Shown: positions 59,101 through 64,000 of the stretch, one piece after another
Layout: each line of letters begins with the position of its first letter
Position numbering within the stretch: the first letter of the stretch is position 1
Source: Orychophragmus violaceus
Taxonomy: Eukaryota > Streptophyta > Magnoliopsida > Brassicales > Brassicaceae
Direction: 5' to 3'
Length of the DNA: 64,000 bases
NCBI GenBank assembly: GCA_030180135.1
Contig: CM058231.1
Coordinates: 50,788,235-50,852,234, forward strand
Translations under genes and position numbers: made by a program
The notes under the pieces: model-generated
Databases searched by the model: none
Told to the model about the DNA's origin: nothing
The model's input: the letters and a program-made list of their open reading frames with translations, nothing else

Positions 59101-60150
59101 TACAGCTAGTGCAGGAACTTTCGCTCCATTCCCAACTCGTAGCTCCACTTGTCCTTGCTTCAGCCTTCTACTGTTGCTGAGTGCCTGCATATTAGTACAA
59201 ATATGAGCCCCACAACCAGTATCCATAACCCATGAGGTATTATCAGAAGTAGTTGTATTAACTTCTATAACAAAAATACCTGATGAAGAAGTCTCGAGAG
59301 TCTTCTTCTTCAATTCCTTTAGACCTTCTTGGAATTTCTTACATTCTCTCCTCCAATGCCCTGGTTCTTTACAGAACCTGCAGATGTCATTAGGCCCAGC
59401 CTTAGACTTGGGCTTGGGCTTTGGCGTGTCCTTGTCCGAGACTTGGACAGCCTTAGCCTTTCCCTTATCCTTAGCAGAGGATTTCTTAAAGCCCTTGCCC
59501 TTCTGTACCATAAGCACATTGGGGTCCTTGGCGGTTTTCCTCAAGTTGGGCTCTGCAGTCTTGAGCATTCCGTGAAGCTCAGGCAATGTCTTACTCAAGC
59601 CATGCATATTAAAGTTCAGAATGAACTGATCATAGCTTGCAGGTAAAGACTGCAGAACGATGTCGCAGGCAAGTTCCTGGCTGATAGGGCAGTCGAGTTT
59701 CTGAAGATGATCGAGATAACCCATCATCTTCAAGACATGAGGACTCACTGCCGCATTTGCAGCCAACTTACAGTCTAAGAGGTTCTTAACTGTTTGAAAC
59801 CTCTCAGTCCTTGCTTGCTCCTGAAAAAGCGATTTCAGGCTTGCCATTATCTCGATGGGTGACAACACACTCTCGAACTGCATTTGCAGCTCAGCAGTCA
59901 TTGTCGCCAACATCAGGCAATAGACATCATTTTCATCTGACGAATGCTTTTCCCAAGCATTATGCAGAGTCCTGGCGGCATTGTTAGGAGGCCTCTCGGG
60001 GAGGGGATCACGAAGGACATAATCCTTCTTCTCCTGCTTGAGGACCAGCCTCAAGTTCCTTGACCACGTCAGGAAGTTCGTTCCAGTCAGCTTCTCCTTC
60101 TCGAGAACAGACCGGATTGAGAATGTGTTTTGAGTGCTTGTAGTAGTCAT
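56173..60150 (-). CDS. gag-pol: Copia gag-pol polyprotein, RNase H active site altered
   Basis: 1325 residues, uninterrupted and collinear without indels with 35627-39604. Zinc knuckle CRFCKEPGHWRREC at 257-270, protease DTGCG at 310, integrase Asp506, Asp569, Glu605, RT YVDD at 999-1002. In RNase H the motif reads G-F-T-G-A-S: residue 1172, the first catalytic Asp of the DEDD set, is Gly (codon GGC at 56637-56635 against GAC in the other copy). The open frame can still be translated, but RNase H is probably inactive, so this copy may depend on another for complete reverse transcription. Confidence 0.9.
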   Translation of the reverse strand: MTTTSTQNTFSIRSVLEKEKLTGTNFLTWSRNLRLVLKQEKKDYVLRDPLPERPPNNAARTLHNAWEKHSSDENDVYCLMLATMTAELQMQFESVLSPIEIMASLKSLFQEQARTERFQTVKNLLDCKLAANAAVSPHVLKMMGYLDHLQKLDCPISQELACDIVLQSLPASYDQFILNFNMHGLSKTLPELHGMLKTAEPNLRKTAKDPNVLMVQKGKGFKKSSAKDKGKAKAVQVSDKDTPKPKPKSKAGPNDICRFCKEPGHWRRECKKFQEGLKELKKKTLETSSSGIFVIEVNTTTSDNTSWVMDTGCGAHICTNMQALSNSRRLKQGQVELRVGNGAKVPALAVGTYLLSLPSGLILELNNCYFVPAISRNIISISLLDLEGYDFSVKNKLCSFNRNNLFYGCAPLTNGLYILDQSAPIYNIDTKRFKPNEENRTFLWHCRLGHISEKRIKRLHSNGLLGSFDFESCEKCESCMMGKMTRAPFNKPNERASDLLGLIHTDVCGPMSTNARGNYQYFITFTDDFSRYGYVYLMKHKSESFEKFREFQNEVQNQLGKSIKALRSDRGGEYLSQEFSDHLRECGIVSQLTPPGTPQWNGVSERRNRTLLDMVRSMMSHTDLPISLWGYALLTAVFTLNRAPSKAVTKTPYELWTGVAPVLSYLRIWGCEAYVKRLISDKLTPKSDKCYFIGYPKETKAYYFYLRSENKIFVARDCNFLEREFLSKKDSGSKVLLEEIQDEQDTAQPNEEEQQEDLQEIVEPEPVVPEVRRSGRIRHEPERYQGFLVTNCHDLLIIDGDEPSNFNQAMMGPDSSKWRKATDSEMDSMSINQVFSLVDLPAGVKAIECKWIFKKKIDVDGNVQIYKARLVAKGFRQVHGVDYDETYSPVAMMKSIRILLATAAFHDYEIWQMDVKTAFLNGILEEDVYMTQPDGYIDPKNAGKVCKLHKSIYGLKQASRSWNLRFDEAIKQFDFIRNEEEQCVYKKTSGSKILFLILYVDDILLLGNDVPMLKSVKDWLGSCFSMKDMGEAAYVLGIRIYRDRSRRLIGLCQDSYIDKVLQRFSMKDSKKGFTPMVHGTTLSKKQSPTTAAELERMKNIPYASAIGSIMYAMICTRPDVAYALSMTSRYQSNPGENHWIAVKNILKYLRHTKDKFLVYGGSDVLKVSGFTGASFQTDQDDFRSQYGYIFCLNGGAISWRSSKQDTVADSTTEAEYIAASEAAKEAVWIRKFIIELGVIPNAAEPLALFCDNNGAIAQAKEPRSHQKSKHVLRRFHLIRDIINRKEVKISRVQTDDNVADPLTKPLPRPKLEFLTEAVGIRDIEM

Positions 60151-60219
60151 AGCTGAAATATAAGATAAAAAGGTTATTAGTTAATATGTTCAATATGATT
60201 AATCTTGTATTATACTTAA
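60151..60219 (-). other. Leader next to gag of second full-length copia
   Basis: Contains tatatttcag just before the gag ATG on the minus strand. It is cut at 60219 by the Helitron and continues at 63081. Confidence 0.8.
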
Positions 60220-60788
60220 TCATATATATAATTAGACACTTTTTCTCTCCATTCTTAAGCTATCCACATCAGCATCTCATATTTTCTGATGTGGCATTTT
60301 CCTAAAATTTATAGTTTTATTCTATGTAATAAGTAATAACTGATTCATCATAATGAATTATTGGCGGAAAAAAAACGGTGGTCACGAGCAAAAAGGGAGA
60401 CTGCTCACTTGACTCTTCCTCTTCATCTTATAGACCAGATCTGAGAATTCCAATTTAGAGGTCGTTTTAAAGATATGTTCATTGTTTGGCTCGATTGACG
60501 TTCAACCTTGAATTTCATATCAAAGGTTTCTGATCTACTACCTATTTATGAGATTTGTTGATTCGATGCCGGATCTCTATTTTTTTCTTTTCTCAATTCT
60601 GAATACGAGTTCTACATCAGTTGTTCTGGTGCTCAAGCTTTGATTGAATCTGGGCATGGAAGTTGCTGGCTTAACTATTTTAAACATGCTTGGATTGATG
60701 TTTTTGGCCGACTCTAAGATTTTGAATACGCTTTTGTTCTTGGGAGAAAGATGCTTATATAATGTTCTGATTTTGTTAATCATTGTAG

Positions 60789-60864
60789 AACGGAACTGCT
60801 GAGGAGGTGAAGAAGATTGTGGACGCACTTAATGAAGCTCATGTACCGTCACAGGATGTCGTAG
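60789..60864 (+). pseudogene. TPI: Captured exon of cytosolic-type triosephosphate isomerase
   Basis: 76 bp reading N-G-T-A-E-E-V-K-K-I-V-D-A-L-N-E-A-H-V-P-S-Q-D-V-V, the second-exon sequence of plant triosephosphate isomerase, a glycolytic enzyme. It is preceded by an intron-like tract ending tgtag and followed by gtatgt, so splice sites came with it. The first exon with the catalytic Asn and Lys and all later exons were not found. It cannot make an enzyme. Confidence 0.85.
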
Positions 60865-61162
60865 GTATGTACAGGGTCTCATTTAATTTGATGGAAATAT
60901 GGTTTTATGTTTTTGTTTTTGCATGTCTGTGAAATCCTAGGGATTTGAATCTGGCTAGAAGTCTCGATTTTTAATAAGGTTTAAACATGACATGCTAATC
61001 ACTAATTTAGAAGATTGTGATTGTTGTTGTATTGGTGGTTAGATTTCGATTATGGTGTTCAGAGTTTGTCCAATTTCTTTTGGGGTTTATTGTAGTAGGC
61101 TTATGCTGTCTAAAAAGCTTAAACCAACTATTATTTTGGCTATTTTCTTGGGGTTTAGTGCA

Positions 61163-61350
61163 GTTCAGTCAAATCATTGACTTATGAGTCTTTGAATTAC
61201 ATTGCAAGATGCATAAATGGAGTTTCTGCACTTCTCTTGACTCTTCTTCCTGGAAAGGCCAAGGTTTTCGAAGGTCTTCCTGGAGGGGAACTAAGGCCTA
61301 CATTACGTGGACCACCTTTAGCACGTTGGAGTTGGATGCATAAGTATTAA
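61163..61350 (+). pseudogene. Unidentified exon-like segment in the Helitron
   Basis: After an acceptor-like tagtgcag, a 61-codon open stretch reads S-V-K-S-L-T-Y-E-S-L-N-Y-I-A-R..., then L-L-P-G-K-A-K-V-F-E-G-L-P-G-G-E-L-R-P, ending W-M-H-K-Y-stop. It looks like captured coding sequence, but I do not recognise the parent gene. Confidence 0.5.
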
Positions 61351-61443
61351 TATATTGAACCTCTTCACGATGTTTTTTTTTGACGTAATAACAGTTATGT
61401 TATATGCCCATTCTAATCTCTTTTGATTTTCCTTGGTTTTTCA

Positions 61444-61696
61444 GTGTAGTCTCTTCTTTCAACCACTTAAGTCACGATCACTCTTGACACTTCAAGCTTC
61501 GGTTATTCCTCTGGAGAAGACAGTGATGGCATCTCCACGCCTCCATCATCGTTGTCACAAACCTCACTCCGCTCAGCAGGTCGTCGGGCGCATTCTCAGG
61601 TTCTGGAATGCGAGGAACATGAAGGACGGCCAACTTATGGGGATAGCCATCTCCCTCCTAGACGAAACGGCTAACGCTTCTACTACCTCCTATTGA
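61444..61696 (+). pseudogene. RPA70-like OB-fold remnant (Helitron-associated)
   Basis: Preceded by tggtttttcag. It encodes V-V-G-R-I-L-R-F-W-N-A-R-N-M-K-D-G-Q-L-M-G-I-A-I-S-L-L-D-E, the beginning of the plant RPA1-like single-strand-DNA-binding OB fold often found in Helitrons and in Brassicaceae RPA-like families. It stops soon after, so only about 35 residues of the domain remain. The segments at 61880-62107 and 62295-62421 may be further exons of this or another gene; I cannot assign them. Confidence 0.6.
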
Positions 61697-63048
61697 TGTA
61701 TTCTCCAAAAAAATGTATATTGCTTCTACAGAACGACATACTTCATTTCATTACTAACACTTTCATATCACAGAATGAGACAGTTAATGAAAACCTATTT
61801 GTTAGTGAACAACGCTAAAACGTAAAGAGACACGTCTGATATCTTCATCAAGTTTTTTTCTTCTTCTAAATCTGGTAGGTTCAATGATCACATTCCGAAA
61901 CATCACAAGTTGGTCCCTTTTGGATTGGTTGAGAAGATGCGGGCATCCGAAGACACTAAATTCATAGGATCTACATTTACGAAGTCAGACATCACAACAT
62001 CAATGGAAAATACAGGTGAGGTTCCTATTCTTTCTATTGATCATGTGTTTGCTTATAACTTGGCCATATGCCAAGATTCTCTTATTGAGAGAAGGTCGAA
62101 TAGTTGATACAGTAGATATAAGTTTTAGCCGTGACATTGAAACGTAGCTGCGGGCATCAAATCAAATGGATCAGGGGAGTGCCCCGTCGTTGATATCAGC
62201 ATTAGGTACGTAACGAAATCTTAACGCCTCCATAGTCTCCATTTGTTTTGTGAAACGAAGGAGTGATAGTATTAACTATTATATTAATCCTCAGGTCGGA
62301 TCAATATGGAAGACGCTGAAGGTGGTGAGCTAAACCAAAAGATAGAGAAACACAAAAAATGTTCCTTTTGGATCATTTTCGCAAAGGCAATGGAGGCACA
62401 TGGTTTATATGATGGTTCATAGAAACTTGTATTTGCTTTTCTTTTCATTTCCTTTCTCTTTTGTAACAGATTTGGTGTTTTTGTATTGATTTTTTATTTA
62501 TACGAGCTGTAAGGCATGGAAGAACGACTGATCTGGAAACATTTTACACATGAAATTATCCAATTAAACGCATAGAAATCATATGAAGCTTTGCTTTTCA
62601 GCAAATATTTATCCAAATTTACTTGGTTATCAATCATTTTCGCTTTTAGTCGGTCTATCCAAAACCGGTTTAGAGATAAATGAGACAAGGTCACTGACGG
62701 CTGGAAAGCAAGCTGGATTCTTTGATTCATCCTCAGTGAGTCAGTGGAGTAAGAAATACGAAGCAGCAGTAATACAACAATTATAATAACCAAGTCTTTT
62801 AGTTATAATGTCATGTAATAATAACATGTCATTACAACCATTTAGTTCATCCGTTCAAACTGAGAAACAGCATGACAAACTCCAGCTTTCTCTTAAAACT
62901 TAAAATATAACTCATACATACCACCACGATCATCAAATAGGAATGACATGTTAGTACGCATTAAACGAGGAGTAAGCTATTACAAGAAACAAAAACAGAA
63001 AAATAAGACATAAACGCACACAAAAACTAAATAAAATAAACAACAACA

Positions 63049-63068
63049 CCCCCGCGCGTGCGCGGGGG
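63049..63068 (+). terminator. Helitron 3' hairpin
   Basis: cccccgcgc-gt-gcgcggggg: a perfect 9-bp GC stem with a 2-base loop on paper, ending 12 bases before the CTAG terminus. This is the standard 3' end structure of Helitrons. Confidence 0.9.
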
Positions 63069-63080
63069 TTCAATAACTAG

Positions 63081-64000
63081 TATGATTAATCACGCATTAC
63101 ATTCAATAACATAAGTTACCCTCAATAGAATATAACGATTCCAAGATCCACATATAATAAGATCAAAGTGGGCCACTGGCCATCACCCAACCTTAGCTTA
63201 TATCGGTAAGCGCTATGTCGGCTAATTATATCCGTGATATAACTCTTGGTTGTGAATCTGGGCCCGAGGCCCAATCCACTCTGATGTCTCAAGGCCCGGG
63301 ACTCCCGATGGCCTAGTCAAGAAAACCAGACTATACAGTCATGTAATCATTAATGTCTGGGACTCCCAATGACATTTATGAATCACAAACCGTCTTATCC
63401 ACGCAAAAGTAGACACCCTCACACTGTAAGGCCATGAATACAATTGAATGGGCTTCGACAGCTGACATAGACTGGACAAGACATCCAACGCTTGATATTA
63501 TTTGAGGTTTGTAGGTTTATTAAAAATTCATCCCAAAATAGAAGATTACTATTTTGGGAAACTTTCCTTTTTGGGAAACCTACTAATTTTGGAAACTTTC
63601 TAAAAATAGAAACTTTTAATTATAGAAATTTCCTAAAATCCAAAACATGCAAATCTAGAAACTTCTATTTTAAGAAACTTTCTAATTTCAAAATTTTGGA
63701 AACTCATTAATTTAAAAAAAATCGATTTTTATAATTTTATAAAAATAAATTTTAAATTAATCTGAAGAAAAGACTCAAATAATTGGCCCAATTGTTTTAA
63801 CTTCTTGGCCCGAGGCCCAAGAATTGGTCCATGTCCAAGACATAACCCAATTGTCCAATTAAATGACATAACCGGTCTGGTTCATTAAAATTGGTCTAAC
63901 CAAAATTAATTACTACGATGACCACAATTGTCAACCGGTTATTTACTAAACCAGATTTTCTCAATTTATTTGGTCCAACCAAATCAAATTAGAAAATCAC
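63081..64000 (-). other. Leader of second full-length copia, continued
   Basis: Collinear with 1925-2850 and 9025-9960. Contains the degenerate gaaactttct repeats (63550-63700). The GC-rich variable segment and the primer site are expected just beyond the window. No gene. Confidence 0.8.

Larger units (their letters stand above)
60220..63080 (+). mobile_element. Non-autonomous Helitron with captured gene fragments
   Basis: Starts TCATATATATAATTAG and ends CTAG, inserted exactly between A (60219) and T (63081) without target duplication. Twelve bases before the end is a perfect GC hairpin (63049-63068). Removing it restores cttaa+tatgattaatcacgc, which is the uninterrupted sequence in the sister leaders (about 9011-9037 and 1925-1940). 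No Rep/helicase gene is seen, so it is non-autonomous. The interior holds a triosephosphate isomerase exon, an RPA-like OB-fold remnant and further exon-like pieces. Confidence 0.92.
54685..64000 (-). mobile_element. Second full-length copia copy (5' LTR beyond the window)
   Basis: Minus-strand element with its 3' LTR at 54685-55320 (636 bp), 3' untranslated region at 55321-56172, polyprotein at 56173-60150, and a leader at 60151-60219 continued at 63081-64000 after a nested Helitron. The expected target duplication at the left is aaacg or a one-base variant. The 5' LTR should begin about 0.5-0.6 kb beyond the window, judging from the 1851-3562 copy. Confidence 0.9.

Noticed and set aside
60789..60864. 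A host triosephosphate isomerase gene
   Set aside because: Only one 76-bp exon is present and it lies within Helitron borders, so it is a captured fragment.

Overview
This window is a repeat-rich block of a plant nuclear genome, probably heterochromatic or pericentromeric. It holds no intact host gene. Every long coding region I can support belongs to a transposable element. Primer-binding sites complementary to initiator-Met tRNA, Tekay/Del-type and Athila/Tat-type gypsy LTR signatures, a Helitron with a CTAG end, and a captured plant-type triosephosphate isomerase exon all point to a dicot. Brassicaceae is my best guess, from general look rather than from any search.

Left part (1-25129). 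The oldest layer is a Ty3/gypsy element on the minus strand (gag to integrase 25129 to 21190, LTR about 20870-20209, then the start of a second unit to 18993). A second gypsy with a 2.68-kb LTR and a largely non-coding interior (11424-18992) sits in its gag. A Ty1/copia element (LTR 3563-4001 plus 11228-11423, leader 1851-3562) sits in the LTR of that gypsy. That copia was hit twice: an Athila/Tat-like gypsy (3' LTR 689-1850) at its gag start, and a young gag-only copia (4002-11222, identical LTRs by eye, target duplication gttcc) in its LTR.

Middle (25130-41832). A gag-only copia (25130-32119, target duplication gaata) and a complete, apparently intact copia (33464-41132, target duplication ctctg, 1325-codon polyprotein) are inserted in the same old gypsy. 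The gypsy resumes at 32120-33463 and 41133-41832, showing an LTR-internal-LTR tandem arrangement.

Right part (41833-64000). An unclassified LTR-like stretch is followed by a degenerate Athila/Tat element (about 42991-46607), a gypsy gag-protease fragment (46608-49353), and a damaged copia (49354-52705) broken by a chromovirus-type gypsy LTR (52706-54144). That gypsy is split in turn by a second copy of the full-length copia (54685 to beyond 64000). The leader of this copia contains a 2.86-kb Helitron (60220-63080) carrying gene fragments.

How the parts relate: the full-length copia encodes gag, protease, integrase, reverse transcriptase and RNase H. The two gag-only copias share its LTR ends, primer site and polypurine tract but have decayed pol regions, so they look like a non-autonomous family mobilised in trans. 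All copies share a possible leader intron, with a donor-like site in the LTR and TTTCAG two bases before the gag ATG. The full-length copy on the right has lost the first catalytic Asp of RNase H.
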